NCBI RefSeq assembly: GCF_007421815.1
Contig: NZ_VLNT01000015.1
Span: 1 to 64,000 of the forward strand
Direction of reading: 5' to 3'
Length of the DNA stretch: 64,000 bases
Source of the DNA: Aeromicrobium piscarium
GTDB taxonomy: Bacteria > Actinomycetota > Actinomycetes > Propionibacteriales > Nocardioidaceae
The translations under genes and the position numbers were made by a program. Numbering within the stretch: position 1 is the stretch's first letter; every line of letters begins with the position of its first letter. Under the pieces are notes generated by a model. It was not told the DNA's origin and ran no database searches. It was given only the letters and a program-made list of their open reading frames with translations. Positions 9,179-18,343 of the stretch are shown here, in pieces.

Positions 9179-10108
9179 TTACTTGGCGTAGGAGTGCAGG
9201 CCGGAGCCGAACAGGTTCACGCCGTAGTAGCTGAACAGGAACGTCACGAAGCCGATCAGGCAGAAGATCGCCGCCCGGCGACCCTTCCAGCCGGCGGTGG
9301 CACGCGCGTGCAGGTAGCCGGCGTAGACGACCCACGTGATGAAGGCCCAGACCTCCTTCGGATCCCAGCCCCAGTACCGGCCCCAGGCGTAGTGCGCCCA
9401 GATGGGCCCGGCGATGAGCGCGCCGAACGTCCACAGCGGGAACGCCATCGCGTTCACCCGGTACGCCAGCTTGTCCATGACCGCGGCCGCGGGGAGCCGG
9501 CGGAGCACCGCTCCGACGTTGCCCTTCGCCTCGGCCCGGGCGCGGATCAGGTACAGCACTGATGCGGCTGCGCCGACCAGGAAGAACGCCCCGGCGAGCA
9601 TGACGGCGCTGACGTGGATCTCGAACCAGTAGGAGTCCAAGGCGGGCACTAGCGGGCCGGCTGGAACATAGGTGGATAGCGACATGCCGAGCATCACCAG
9701 GCCGAAGGCGGCGACGACTCCGCCGGCCCACTGCACCTGGTACTTCCAGACCAATGCCAGATAGGTGAGGAGTGCGACGGCCACGCCGACGAGCCCGAAC
9801 TCGTACATGTTGCCCAAGGGCACCCGTTCGGCGGCCAGGCCCCGGGTAATGACGCTGGCGACCAGGAGCGTCGCGGCGAGGATCGTGAGGGTCACGCCGA
9901 CACGTGAGAATCGTTCTGTGACTGGTGCCTCGTCCTCAACTGGGGGAGCAGGTGGTGTCGGTCCGCTCGTCACGAGCTCTTTTTCATCGCTGACGACCTT
10001 GCGGGCGAATGCCCACTCGGCGACGTGCGCGACGAACGCGAGTGCGAGGACGCAGGTTGCGGCCACCATCGCATAGTTCGAGATCTGTGCGTACTGTTCG
10101 AGCCTCAT
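9179..10108 (-). CDS. ccsB: cytochrome c biogenesis protein CcsB (ResC)
   Basis: 309-residue integral membrane protein with about eight membrane helices. It has the tryptophan-rich heme-binding WWD motif (WGRYWGWDPKEVWAF), which presents heme to apocytochrome c outside the membrane. Together with ResB it forms the system II heme transporter and ligase. Its ATG overlaps the resB stop (ATGA at 10,105-10,108), showing translational coupling. The usual partners ccdA and a ResA-type thioredoxin are absent from this locus. Confidence 0.95.
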   Translation of the reverse strand: MRLEQYAQISNYAMVAATCVLALAFVAHVAEWAFARKVVSDEKELVTSGPTPPAPPVEDEAPVTERFSRVGVTLTILAATLLVASVITRGLAAERVPLGNMYEFGLVGVAVALLTYLALVWKYQVQWAGGVVAAFGLVMLGMSLSTYVPAGPLVPALDSYWFEIHVSAVMLAGAFFLVGAAASVLYLIRARAEAKGNVGAVLRRLPAAAVMDKLAYRVNAMAFPLWTFGALIAGPIWAHYAWGRYWGWDPKEVWAFITWVVYAGYLHARATAGWKGRRAAIFCLIGFVTFLFSYYGVNLFGSGLHSYAK

Positions 10109-11691
10109 GTCTGTGTCTCCTTGAGGTTGTTGGATGTGGGCAAGGCTTGTTGCAGGTCGCGCAGGAACGCATCGAGATCGATCGGAGTCTCGTCACGGGG
10201 CACGCGATCGAGCACGCCGACGTTGACCGAGGTGAGCGTCCTGCCAGCCTCATCGGTACTGGTGGTCGCTGTGATCCAGGTGCGTCGTGGGCGGACCATC
10301 AATGAGGCCATGAGTCCGATCAGTCCGACGCTCACGCCGACGAGGGGCAGCGATTTCGCTGGAACATCGGCGATCTGGAATCGGGCAAACCGCTGCAGAT
10401 CAACGAACTCGATGCTGCCGCCGCCAGGCAGGTCCTGCACCTGGCCGGGGCTCAAGCTGATGTTGAACGGCTCTCCGTCATCGCCGAGCACCTCGGTCAT
10501 CTGCTCTTTCTGAAGTGTGTACACCGACTGCGGGGTGCCATCGTCAAGCCCGAGATCGCCGCTCCACATCCGCAGCCCGACCACCGGATTCACGGCACCG
10601 GGATACACGGTCCTGGTGGGCGCGTCGTCACCAGTCGAAACAGCGGTTGGCATGAAGAATCCCTGGAAGCCCAACTGCTCGGGTGCAGCGTCGGGCACCT
10701 TGACGACGCCTTCGGACAGGTAGGTGCCATCCTGCGGCAAGAAGATCACGGCATCGTCGAACACGACCTCACCGTTGGCGTCGGTGACACGAATAACCGG
10801 GGCATAGCCCTGGCCGATAAGGAAGACATCGCCGCCGTCCAGTGATAACGGGTTGTTGACAACGATCTCGTAGTTCTGTGGCTCGTCGCCGGGCCGCTCC
10901 GTGTAGGTGACGTCGGCCTGGAACAGCCGTGGTGCTCCCATCTGAGGACCACTGGAGTGGAACTCCGCGATCATGCGATCGACGGTCAACCCAAACGGTG
11001 GAAGGTTGTCGGGATCATAGAGTGGGCCAGAGTTGAACTCGTCGTACTGGCTGAGCGTGTTGGAGAAACCATCGCCTTCGGTGACCATGACAGCCCCGCG
11101 GTAACTCCACAACGCACCGATGGCTACGCCGACCAGGACGACCAGGATGCTGCAGTGGAAGACCAAGTTGCCCAGCTCACGCAGGTAGCCCTTCTCGGCT
11201 CGCAGCTCGGTGCCGTTCCCGGTCTGGACGACATCGATGCGTGCGCGTCCGAGCATCTGTCGTCCGGCAGACACGACCTCATCGACCGAGGCCGTGGTCG
11301 TGAAAGAGCCCGATCCGGGCAGACGGGCGAAGTTGCGCGGCGCTCGCGGGGGACGAGCACGTAGGGCTTTGGCGTAGACGCCGATGCGCGGCACGATACA
11401 GCCGACAAGCGAGAGCATGAGCAACAGGTAGATGGCACTGAACCACGGCGAGGAGTACACCGAGAACATGCCGATGGCGTCGAGGACTGGCGCGAGAGTC
11501 GGATGATCTTGAAAGAAAGCCTGGACGGCCCGTGCGTCGACTCCGCGTTGCGGAACCAATGAGCCGGGCACCGCCGCCACGGCGAGCAGAAGCAGCAAGA
11601 ACAACGCCGTGCGCATGGAGGTCAGCTGCCGCCACATCCACCGAACGAACTGCCGCGGTGTCAGCTCCGAGGCCTGCGTCGAGGGATTCAT
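10105..11691 (-). CDS. resB: cytochrome c biogenesis protein ResB
   Basis: 528 residues. Three membrane helices lie near the N-terminus (about 27-50, 80-105, 180-200), then a large extracytoplasmic domain of about 230 residues, then a last helix near 450. This is the standard ResB layout; full length, no frameshift. It is the partner of CcsB in heme delivery and attachment to c-type cytochromes. ATG at 11,691. It sits 191 bases downstream of the DUF5134-like gene on the same strand, so the three may form one transcript. Confidence 0.93.
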   Translation of the reverse strand: MNPSTQASELTPRQFVRWMWRQLTSMRTALFLLLLLAVAAVPGSLVPQRGVDARAVQAFFQDHPTLAPVLDAIGMFSVYSSPWFSAIYLLLMLSLVGCIVPRIGVYAKALRARPPRAPRNFARLPGSGSFTTTASVDEVVSAGRQMLGRARIDVVQTGNGTELRAEKGYLRELGNLVFHCSILVVLVGVAIGALWSYRGAVMVTEGDGFSNTLSQYDEFNSGPLYDPDNLPPFGLTVDRMIAEFHSSGPQMGAPRLFQADVTYTERPGDEPQNYEIVVNNPLSLDGGDVFLIGQGYAPVIRVTDANGEVVFDDAVIFLPQDGTYLSEGVVKVPDAAPEQLGFQGFFMPTAVSTGDDAPTRTVYPGAVNPVVGLRMWSGDLGLDDGTPQSVYTLQKEQMTEVLGDDGEPFNISLSPGQVQDLPGGGSIEFVDLQRFARFQIADVPAKSLPLVGVSVGLIGLMASLMVRPRRTWITATTSTDEAGRTLTSVNVGVLDRVPRDETPIDLDAFLRDLQQALPTSNNLKETQT

Positions 11692-11882
11692 GGCGAGTCT
11701 TTCGATCGAGATATGCCGTGGTGACCACGTGCGGCCGGCCGGTGCGTGGTGAGGGGATAGTTCCGGTGTGGCATGGGAGCTCCGTAGTGGTTGAAGAAAG
11801 GTAGAGGGGAACCTGCGGTCCGTGACTCAACAGTGAGTCGTCGGGGAACCCGAGGATCGCCTGCCAAGTACCGGCCCCAGCC

Positions 11883-12476
11883 TCACATCGCGAGTAACAT
11901 CGCGATCATGCCGCCGGCCATGATTGCGTGACACAGCGAATGCAGCCGATGCCCGCGGGCCACCAGCGTCCGGTAGAGCCACCAAAGTGCTCCCGCCGCG
12001 CACAATGCGACGACCACCCCGTTCATGGCATCGACCCATGCGGTCGCCGCGGTCTGAAGAGTGTCATGGTCCTGACCGCCTGCCATGTTTGAGGAGTGTT
12101 CCCCGGTGCCGTTAGTCATCAGTAGCGGCATCGCCGCGAGCATCCAGATCATCGCGATGTTGAGGACGACGTGCCCGGCGGTATCAATCCAGCTGGTCGT
12201 TACGCGAGAGTCGAGAAAAGCCCACACCAGGGCGAAAGCGAAGACCATGAATACGAGGATCTGTAGCCAGCTACCGGCGCTTGGGATGGTCGACCAGATC
12301 ATCAGAACCATCGCCACACTCATCACCGCGTGGTTGATGTCCACTAGTTCTTCACTCGTGCGAGTGTTCCCGGCTGCAGCGGTCTGCCTCCGAATGGCGA
12401 CATAGTTGCCTACGCACACTGATGCGGTGAAAAGGAACGCGACGGTCAAGATGATGTTCCACGGCGGGGAGAGCAT
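11883..12476 (-). CDS. DUF5134-like integral membrane protein
   Basis: 197 residues, six predicted membrane helices, short loops, and conserved-looking His residues in or near helices (DINHAVMSVAMVLMIW, AGHVVLNIAMIWM, LHSLCHAIMAGGM). A Met/His-rich pattern and a His/Asn/Asp loop (GTGEHSSNMAGGQDHD) suggest metal or heme contact. The family occurs in actinobacterial copper and respiratory gene clusters; its function is not established to my knowledge. ATG 12,476 sits just inside a dyad shared with the divergent ctaD promoter region. Confidence 0.7.
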   Translation of the reverse strand: MLSPPWNIILTVAFLFTASVCVGNYVAIRRQTAAAGNTRTSEELVDINHAVMSVAMVLMIWSTIPSAGSWLQILVFMVFAFALVWAFLDSRVTTSWIDTAGHVVLNIAMIWMLAAMPLLMTNGTGEHSSNMAGGQDHDTLQTAATAWVDAMNGVVVALCAAGALWWLYRTLVARGHRLHSLCHAIMAGGMIAMLLAM

Positions 12477-12485
12477 CCGCTCATG

Positions 12486-12508
12486 TTACTCTACGGATTG
12501 TAGAATAA
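12486..12508. promoter_or_regulatory. dyad operator between DUF5134-like gene and ctaD
   Basis: TTACTCTAC (12,486-12,494) and GTAGAATAA (12,500-12,508) form 9-bp arms with one mismatch around GGATT. The CTAC...GTAG core resembles dyads used by BlaI/CopY/MecI-type repressors. It lies 10 bases before the DUF5134-like start and 88 bases before ctaD, so one repressor could control both directions. No BlaI/CopY-type gene is in the window. Confidence 0.5.
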
Positions 12509-12595
12509 GATCGTCTGGGCAGGGCACCGATCGTCGCCTTTTGATCTGGCTGCGGTGTTGCTTCATGTCAGTAGGTTCCACGAAGGAGAGGGCTG

Positions 12596-14362
12596 ATGGC
12601 CACCACAGCGGCGTTCGAGGAGGCTAAGCAGTCCGAGCTCCCGGCGTCGGTGCGGCGTGAGCGCAACATGGGTCAGAAGGTCGTGACGCTTCTGACGACG
12701 ACCGATCACAAGTTGATCGGCAAGATGTATCTCGCGACGACGTTCGTCTTTTTCATCATCGGCGGCGTGATGGCGTTGATCATGCGCGCCGAGCTTGCCC
12801 GCCCGGGTACCCAGGTGGTCGGCGACGAGACGTTCAACCAGCTGTTCACGATGCACGGCACCGTGATGCTGTTGATGTTCGCGACGCCGCTGTTCTTCGG
12901 TTTCGCGAACCTGGTGGTGCCGATCATGATCGGCGCGCCGGACGTCGCCTTCCCGCGGTTGAACATGTTCAGTTTCTGGATGTTCCTGTTCGGCAGCCTG
13001 ATCGCGTTGTCCGGGTTCATCGTGCCCGGTGGCGCCGCGAGCTTCGGCTGGTTCGCCTATATGCCGTTGAGCGATTCGATCAACTCTCCGGGCATGGGCG
13101 GCGACCTGTGGGTGATGGGCCTGTATATGTCGGGTCTGGGCACGATCCTCGGTGGCGTCAACTTCATCACCACCATCTTCACGATGCGGGCACCGGGCAT
13201 GACTATGTTCCGGATGCCGATCATGGTGTGGAACACCCTGGTCACCAGCCTGCTGGTGATCATCGTCTTCCCCGTGCTGGGGGCGGCCCTGTTGGCGATT
13301 GCCGCGGATCGCATGCTCGGTGCGCATGTTTTCGATGCCGCGACGGGTGGACCGATTCTGTACCAGCATCTGTTCTGGTTCTTCGGCCATCCCGAGGTGT
13401 ACATCATCGCGCTGCCGTTCTTCGGCATCATCACCGAGGTGCTGTCGGTGTTCAGCCGCAAGCCGGTGTTCGGTTACGTCGGCCTGGTGTTCGCCACGTT
13501 GGCGATCGCGGCGCTGTCGGTGGCGGTCTGGGCGCACCACATGTTCGTCACCGGCGCGGTCAACTTGACTTTCTTCTCGTTCATGACCTTGTTGATCGGT
13601 GTTCCGACAGGTGTGAAGTTCTTCAACTGGATCGGCACGATGTGGGGCGGTTCCATCTCCCTGCACACGCCGATGATGTTCGCCCTGGGCTTCCTGACGA
13701 CCTTCTTGTTCGGCGGCCTGACCGGCATCGTGCTGGCGTCTCCGCCCCTGGATTTCCAGCTGTCAGATAGCTATTTCGTGGTGGCGCACTTCCATTATGT
13801 GGTGTTCGGCACCGTGGTGTTCGCGATGTTCGCCGGTTACTACTACTGGTGGCCGAAGATCACCGGCAAGATGCTCGACGAGAAGCTGGGCAAGATCCAC
13901 TTCTGGCTGCTGTTCATCGGTTTCCATCTAACGTTCCTGGTGCAGCACTGGCTCGGTGCCGCCGGTATGCCGCGTCGTTACGCCGATTATGGACCGAATG
14001 ACGGTTTCACCACGCTCAACGGAATCTCCACGATCGGGGCGTTTCTGTTGGGGGCGTCGATGATCCCGTTCATGTACAACGTGTGGAAGTCCCGTAAGGC
14101 GCCGATGGTCGGCCTCGATGATCCGTGGGGTTGGGGTCGCACGCTGGAGTGGGCGACGTCCTCCCCGCCGCCGCGGCACAACTTCGTCCGGCTGCCGCGG
14201 ATCCGTTCCGAGAGCCCGGCCTTCGACCTGCATCACCCAGAGGTGGCGTCGGTGGAGCTGCTGGACAACCCCGGAGAACAGGAAGGAGTCGCCGATGCTC
14301 CCGACGTGGATAGACGTGAGGAGGCATTGGGTGACGCGCACGGTGAAAGACCTGATGAGTAG
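12596..14362 (+). CDS. ctaD: aa3-type cytochrome c oxidase subunit I
   Basis: 588 residues, twelve membrane helices. All cofactor ligands are present: H87 (TMHGT) and H400 for heme a, H398 for heme a3 (HFHYV), H265 with Y269 (HPEVY), and H314/H315 for CuB. The gene therefore looks functional. The start has GAAGGAG upstream. The C-terminal 50 residues are hydrophilic and acidic. Subunits II, III and IV and bc1 genes are not adjacent, so this is probably a second, mobile copy that joins the host's other subunits. Neighbouring ccsB-resB supports a role in building or rescuing the respiratory chain under metal stress. Confidence 0.93.
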   Translation: MATTAAFEEAKQSELPASVRRERNMGQKVVTLLTTTDHKLIGKMYLATTFVFFIIGGVMALIMRAELARPGTQVVGDETFNQLFTMHGTVMLLMFATPLFFGFANLVVPIMIGAPDVAFPRLNMFSFWMFLFGSLIALSGFIVPGGAASFGWFAYMPLSDSINSPGMGGDLWVMGLYMSGLGTILGGVNFITTIFTMRAPGMTMFRMPIMVWNTLVTSLLVIIVFPVLGAALLAIAADRMLGAHVFDAATGGPILYQHLFWFFGHPEVYIIALPFFGIITEVLSVFSRKPVFGYVGLVFATLAIAALSVAVWAHHMFVTGAVNLTFFSFMTLLIGVPTGVKFFNWIGTMWGGSISLHTPMMFALGFLTTFLFGGLTGIVLASPPLDFQLSDSYFVVAHFHYVVFGTVVFAMFAGYYYWWPKITGKMLDEKLGKIHFWLLFIGFHLTFLVQHWLGAAGMPRRYADYGPNDGFTTLNGISTIGAFLLGASMIPFMYNVWKSRKAPMVGLDDPWGWGRTLEWATSSPPPRHNFVRLPRIRSESPAFDLHHPEVASVELLDNPGEQEGVADAPDVDRREEALGDAHGERPDE

Positions 14363-14494
14363 CCAAGGAGAAGGGAATCTCGAAGATCCTGTCTGATCGA
14401 CCTTGAACGGCCCGGTGCGACGTGAGATCGCATCTGTGGTGCAGGTTCGATTGTGTTCCGCTTGCCGGAATCTTCCCCAGATCGAGGTAACCAG

Positions 14495-15796
14495 ATGATG
14501 CATGCAACCGTTCGTAAGACAATGTTCGCGGCAGTATTGACAGTCGGCTTGATGGCCGGGCTCGCTGCACCGCCCGCAATAGCTGACTCTAAGGACGACA
14601 TCCGGCGTCAGCAGGGCGAGAACGAGCAGCGCCGGTCACGGGCGCAACAGGACCTCCAGCACTCCACCGCACGGTTTCAGGAAGCGTCCTCCGCTCTGAG
14701 TGCGGCGACTAGTCAGCTAGAAAAAGCTCAAGATGTTCTTGGACAGACTCGCGGCGAACTCGCCGTGGCGCAGTCCCGTGATGCTGAGTTGCGTGAGGAG
14801 CTGACTCGTGCCGAGGCCGATCTAAAGTCCGCTGAAAAACGGGTCGATCTCGCTGCGAGAGAGCTCGACGACTCCGAGTCCGTCGTCGAGCAGTTCGCGG
14901 TCGATAGCGTGATGGAGGGCGATCGGGGCCTGCGAGCTTTCAGCGGATTGCTTCAAGGTGAGGCTCCGACGACGTTCTCTGAACGGGTCCAGATGAACGA
15001 ATCCATTGGCGATGCGCAGATCGCGACCATGCAGGAACTCGATGCGGCTCGGGTGATGGTTGAACTGGAACGTCAACGAGTCGAGGAACTGCGTGATCAG
15101 GTCGCGTCACAGAAGCGCGAGGCCGAAGCGAACGTGGTGCGAATGCAAGAACTTACGACCCAGGCTGAAACCCAAGCCGCAGAGGTCAGCCAGTTGGTAG
15201 AGACGCGGGAGGTCGCACAGACGGAGGCGAATGCCGCCAAAGCACAGGACGAACAGGCGTTGGCCGAACTCGATGCGGAGCGAGCCGCCTTGGAGCAGCG
15301 GATGCGGGCCATAGTTGATGAGGAGTTGCGCAAGGAGCGTGAGCGGCGGGCTCGTGAGGGCGGCGGTGGTGGCCCCGCCCCCGGCGGCGGGGGAGGTGGT
15401 GGCAGCGTGCTGGGTTACCCGGTCAACGGTCCGATCACCTCGCCGTACGGAATGCGCCGGCATCCCGTCACTGGCGTGTACAAGCTCCACGACGGCACTG
15501 ACTTTGGCGCTGGCTGCGGCGTTCCGGTCCGTGCCTCCGCTTCGGGCACCATCGTCGAGCAGTATTACAACTCTGCCTACGGCAACAGAGTCATCATCAA
15601 CCACGGCGTCATCGGTGGTTCCAACCTCATGACCACTTACAACCACATGTCCGGCTTCGCCGCCAGCCCGGGTCAATACGTCAACCGTGGTGACGTGATC
15701 GGCTACGTCGGCACTACGGGGCTCTCCACCGGCTGCCATATGCACTTGATGGTTCTACAGAACGGTGCGACAACGAACCCGATGTCCTGGCTCTGA
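14495..15796 (+). CDS. secreted M23 peptidase with N-terminal coiled coil (EnvC/NlpD-like)
   Basis: 433 residues: signal peptide (about 1-30, ending PPAIA-DS), a long coiled coil (about 33-290, repeated Gln/Glu/Ala/Arg heptads), a glycine-rich linker (about 300-318), and a C-terminal M23 domain with HDGTD and HMHLMV Zn ligands and a disulfide-like GCGVP / TGCHM cysteine pair. ATG 14,495 has GAGGT seven bases upstream; the frame is open from 14,453. A wall hydrolase or hydrolase activator acting outside the membrane. It is the second M23 gene bracketing the cytochrome genes. Confidence 0.88.
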   Translation: MMHATVRKTMFAAVLTVGLMAGLAAPPAIADSKDDIRRQQGENEQRRSRAQQDLQHSTARFQEASSALSAATSQLEKAQDVLGQTRGELAVAQSRDAELREELTRAEADLKSAEKRVDLAARELDDSESVVEQFAVDSVMEGDRGLRAFSGLLQGEAPTTFSERVQMNESIGDAQIATMQELDAARVMVELERQRVEELRDQVASQKREAEANVVRMQELTTQAETQAAEVSQLVETREVAQTEANAAKAQDEQALAELDAERAALEQRMRAIVDEELRKERERRAREGGGGGPAPGGGGGGGSVLGYPVNGPITSPYGMRRHPVTGVYKLHDGTDFGAGCGVPVRASASGTIVEQYYNSAYGNRVIINHGVIGGSNLMTTYNHMSGFAASPGQYVNRGDVIGYVGTTGLSTGCHMHLMVLQNGATTNPMSWL

Positions 15797-15877
15797 GAAA
15801 CGCTGTCTGCTGGCGCGTGCGCTTGACGCAAGTCGCGCAAGTTCCTAGCTGCTGGGTTTGCTTAGTGTGACCTATGA

Positions 15878-15909
15878 GCGCTATCATCGTAAAATAGCGA
15901 TGATAGCGC
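15878..15909. promoter_or_regulatory. 12-bp perfect inverted repeat before the CDF exporter
   Basis: GCGCTATCATCG (15,878-15,889) and CGATGATAGCGC (15,898-15,909) are separated by TAAAATAG, 61 bases before the exporter start. The arrangement is typical of ArsR/SmtB operators, and the arm shares CGATGATA with the arsR promoter dyad. No T-run follows, so a terminator is less likely. Confidence 0.65.
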
Positions 15910-15969
15910 CAGTAGTTCGCTCTTGGAGCTGGCTAGTGAAGAATGTTCGGAGAGAACGGAGCTCCCCTG

Positions 15970-16914
15970 ATGGGTGCAGGACACGACCACGGCCCGGCGG
16001 TTGATGATACCGCCGGGGTTCCCGGTGACTATCGCAAAAAGCTGTGGATCGCCTTTGGCATCACGGCCACGATCGTTGTCGCCCAAGCTGTCGGCTCGGT
16101 GATCACGGGAAGCCTCGCGCTGCTGACCGACACCGCGCACGCGATCACCGACGCTTCAGGGCTGCTCGTGGCCCTGATCGCCGCGACTCTGATGCTGAAG
16201 CCAACTAGTTCCAGGCGTACCTGGGGCTTCCGGCGTATCGAAGTCATCGCTGCCCTCGGCCAGGCGACCCTGCTGCTCGTCGTCGGGTTCTACACTGCGA
16301 TCGAAGGCATCCGGCGGCTGTTCGAACCACCGGACGTTCCCTCCACCGAGTTGCTCATTTTCGGGATCGTCGGTCTCACCGCCAATGTCATTGCGATCGC
16401 CATCCTGTCCTCCAGCAGGGGCGCGAACTTCAATATGCGTGCCGCATTCCTGGAGGTTCTCAACGACGCACTAGGTTCCCTCGGCGTCATCGTCGCCGCG
16501 ATCATGATCGCCACAACTGGGTTCCAGCGAGCAGACGCCATCGCCGGCCTGTTCATCGCCGCGCTCATCGTGCCGCGTGCGTTCAAGCTGATGCGGGAGA
16601 CCACCAGCGTGCTGATGGAGTTCACACCCAAGGGTCTCGATCTGGACGAGGTTCGTGCTCACATCCTGGAGCTCGATCACGTCAAGGACGTCCACGACCT
16701 GCACGCCTCCACTGTGGCGACCGGCCTGCCCACCATCACTGCTCACGTGGTCGTCGAGGACGAGTGCTTCACCGACGGACACGCCGCCGAGGTTCTCCAT
16801 GCCGTGAAGCAGTGCGTCGCCGAGCACTTCGAAGTGTCCGTAAGCCACTCGACCTTCCAGGTCGAGACCGAGCACATCAGCGACGACGAACCCGACTCCG
16901 TCAAGCATCCCTGA
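15970..16914 (+). CDS. cation diffusion facilitator (CzcD-like metal exporter)
   Basis: 314 residues, six membrane helices plus a cytoplasmic C-terminal domain. Helix II carries the HAITD (HxxxD) half of the transport site. Helix V reads EVLND where Zn/Cd CzcD/ZitB proteins have HxxxD, so one His ligand is replaced by Glu. An N-terminal HDHG motif may bind metal. ATG 15,970 has CGGAG eight bases upstream; ATG 15,943 is less well placed. Probably proton-coupled efflux of Zn(II) or another divalent ion. Regulation by the ArsR-type protein is inferred from the shared operator motif. Confidence 0.9.
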   Translation: MGAGHDHGPAVDDTAGVPGDYRKKLWIAFGITATIVVAQAVGSVITGSLALLTDTAHAITDASGLLVALIAATLMLKPTSSRRTWGFRRIEVIAALGQATLLLVVGFYTAIEGIRRLFEPPDVPSTELLIFGIVGLTANVIAIAILSSSRGANFNMRAAFLEVLNDALGSLGVIVAAIMIATTGFQRADAIAGLFIAALIVPRAFKLMRETTSVLMEFTPKGLDLDEVRAHILELDHVKDVHDLHASTVATGLPTITAHVVVEDECFTDGHAAEVLHAVKQCVAEHFEVSVSHSTFQVETEHISDDEPDSVKHP

Positions 16915-17092
16915 CCATTCAGGAACACCGAGACCGGTACGGACTATGAGCCGGTCGTGATGAACAGGGCGACGTGCTCAGGTCCTCGCCGCCTGTGGAA
17001 TTGGACGCGGCGGCGGGCGAACCGATGTCGCTCCCGCCACGTTTGTCGAGCGGGTCTCAGTAGACCTTGTTGCGACGATTGTCGAAATCGCC

Positions 17093-18091
17093 TCATAGGT
17101 CGCGGTGTTCGATTGGACGATGGGCTTTGAGAGTGCGGCGCTCGGGGGTGCCATATCCGCAGGGACGTGGTGGTTGTCGGTTGGCTGTTGGGGTCGCGCC
17201 TAGTTCGGTGATGTCGTTCGCGTTGGTCACCGCCCTTGCTGTTCCGTCGCATAGCAGTGCGTTGGTGCCGCTGCTCATGATCCCGAGCACGGAGCCTGGC
17301 ACGGCGCCGACGCCTCGCCCTAGCTCGTGGGCTCTGGCGGCAACGGCCAGTGCGCTTGAACGTGGTCCTGATTCCACGACCGTCGTCGCCGCCGACAGCG
17401 CGGCCTCGATCCGAGCACGAGCGAGGACTCGTGTCCTGGTGGGTGGCGAACCGGGTGGCGTCTCGCTGACCACTAGCCCTACATCGGCGATGCGCTCCAG
17501 CAAACCGGCGTGCGGTCGATCGCCGGTTGAGGCTATCACCGCGATTGTGTGTCCCGCCTCCATCAGTGCCGCACGATGTGCCGCGGCATCGATGCCGAAC
17601 CCTCCTCCGGACACAACGATTTTCTCATCACGTGCCAGATCTGCTGCGATACCGCCCGCCACTTCTACCCCGTAAGCGGTCCCATCGCGGGAGCCGGTGA
17701 TGGTGAACCGGTTGTCTAACGAACCTGACAGTAGTGATGCGTGGCCTTTGACCCACAGCAAGTACGGTCTCTCGACACCGAGGTCGTCTAACGAGGTCGG
17801 AAAGTCGCGATCGCCGGGAATCAGCGTGCCGAATCCTTCTCGCTCGGCGCGTGCCGTCGTCTCCGCGACCTGTTGAGTGTCGACCTGTCGTGGTAGGTGC
17901 GATCGCCAGAGTCGCGCCTCGACCTCGCCCATCCCTGGGACCGTGCCTTCTTCGGTTAGCGCACGGACCGTCTCCACCGCGCCGGCATGCGCGAGCACGC
18001 GACCCGTCAAGATGTCACCCGGTTCGACGATGTTCGCCAGGACCATGCGTGCGGACCGTTCATCTGTCGCCAGCGCGCTCAACTCGTTCAT
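17093..18091 (-). CDS. DprA/Smf-like DNA-processing protein
   Basis: 332 residues. A Rossmann-like DprA domain is visible: ITGSRDGTAYG and VVSGGGFGIDAAAHRAAL match the GSR and SGxAxGID.AH motifs, ending with PGSVLGIMSSGTNALLCDGTA. DprA loads RecA on incoming single-stranded DNA. Chromosomal dprA normally follows comM/yifB; this copy stands alone at the island edge, which suits a role in handling transferred or phage DNA. ATG 18,091 has AAGGGGG upstream, and that ribosome site overlaps a perfect 20-bp palindrome. No C-terminal winged helix is obvious. Confidence 0.88.
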   Translation of the reverse strand: MNELSALATDERSARMVLANIVEPGDILTGRVLAHAGAVETVRALTEEGTVPGMGEVEARLWRSHLPRQVDTQQVAETTARAEREGFGTLIPGDRDFPTSLDDLGVERPYLLWVKGHASLLSGSLDNRFTITGSRDGTAYGVEVAGGIAADLARDEKIVVSGGGFGIDAAAHRAALMEAGHTIAVIASTGDRPHAGLLERIADVGLVVSETPPGSPPTRTRVLARARIEAALSAATTVVESGPRSSALAVAARAHELGRGVGAVPGSVLGIMSSGTNALLCDGTARAVTNANDITELGATPTANRQPPRPCGYGTPERRTLKAHRPIEHRDL

Positions 18092-18100
18092 CACGGACCC

Positions 18101-18120
18101 CCTTGTCGGTACCGACAAGG
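18101..18120. promoter_or_regulatory. perfect 20-bp palindrome upstream of dprA-like gene
   Basis: CCTTGTCGGTACCGACAAGG is fully self-complementary. It lies ten bases from the start codon, and its last bases form part of the AAGGGGG ribosome site. It is either a dimeric repressor operator or a hairpin hiding the ribosome site. Confidence 0.65.
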
Positions 18121-18343
18121 TGAACGAGGCGGTCCTCTGTTAGCGGGGGTGGTGCCGAAGCCGTACCGCCCGCATGCGTTTGCCGGCTGCTCGGCGGTCC
18201 CTTTTTCGGTCCCGTTTTGCGGGGAGAGTCCCGAGAATAACCACGTAGCTACACGTAGCTGTTGTATAGTAGTCGTGTCTCAAATTCCCGCAATGACGCA
18301 GGATTTTAGACCTCAGCACGGGGTAAACCGTGAACTCGAAGCC
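18121..18343. other. AT-richer gap between dprA-like gene and att scar
   Basis: No gene seen. It contains a tandem direct repeat of CACGTAGCT (18,242-18,250 and 18,252-18,260) followed by TGTATAGTAG, a -10-like sequence at 18,265-18,270. Tandem repeats near an attachment site can be arm-type recombinase sites. Otherwise nothing recognised. Confidence 0.35.
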
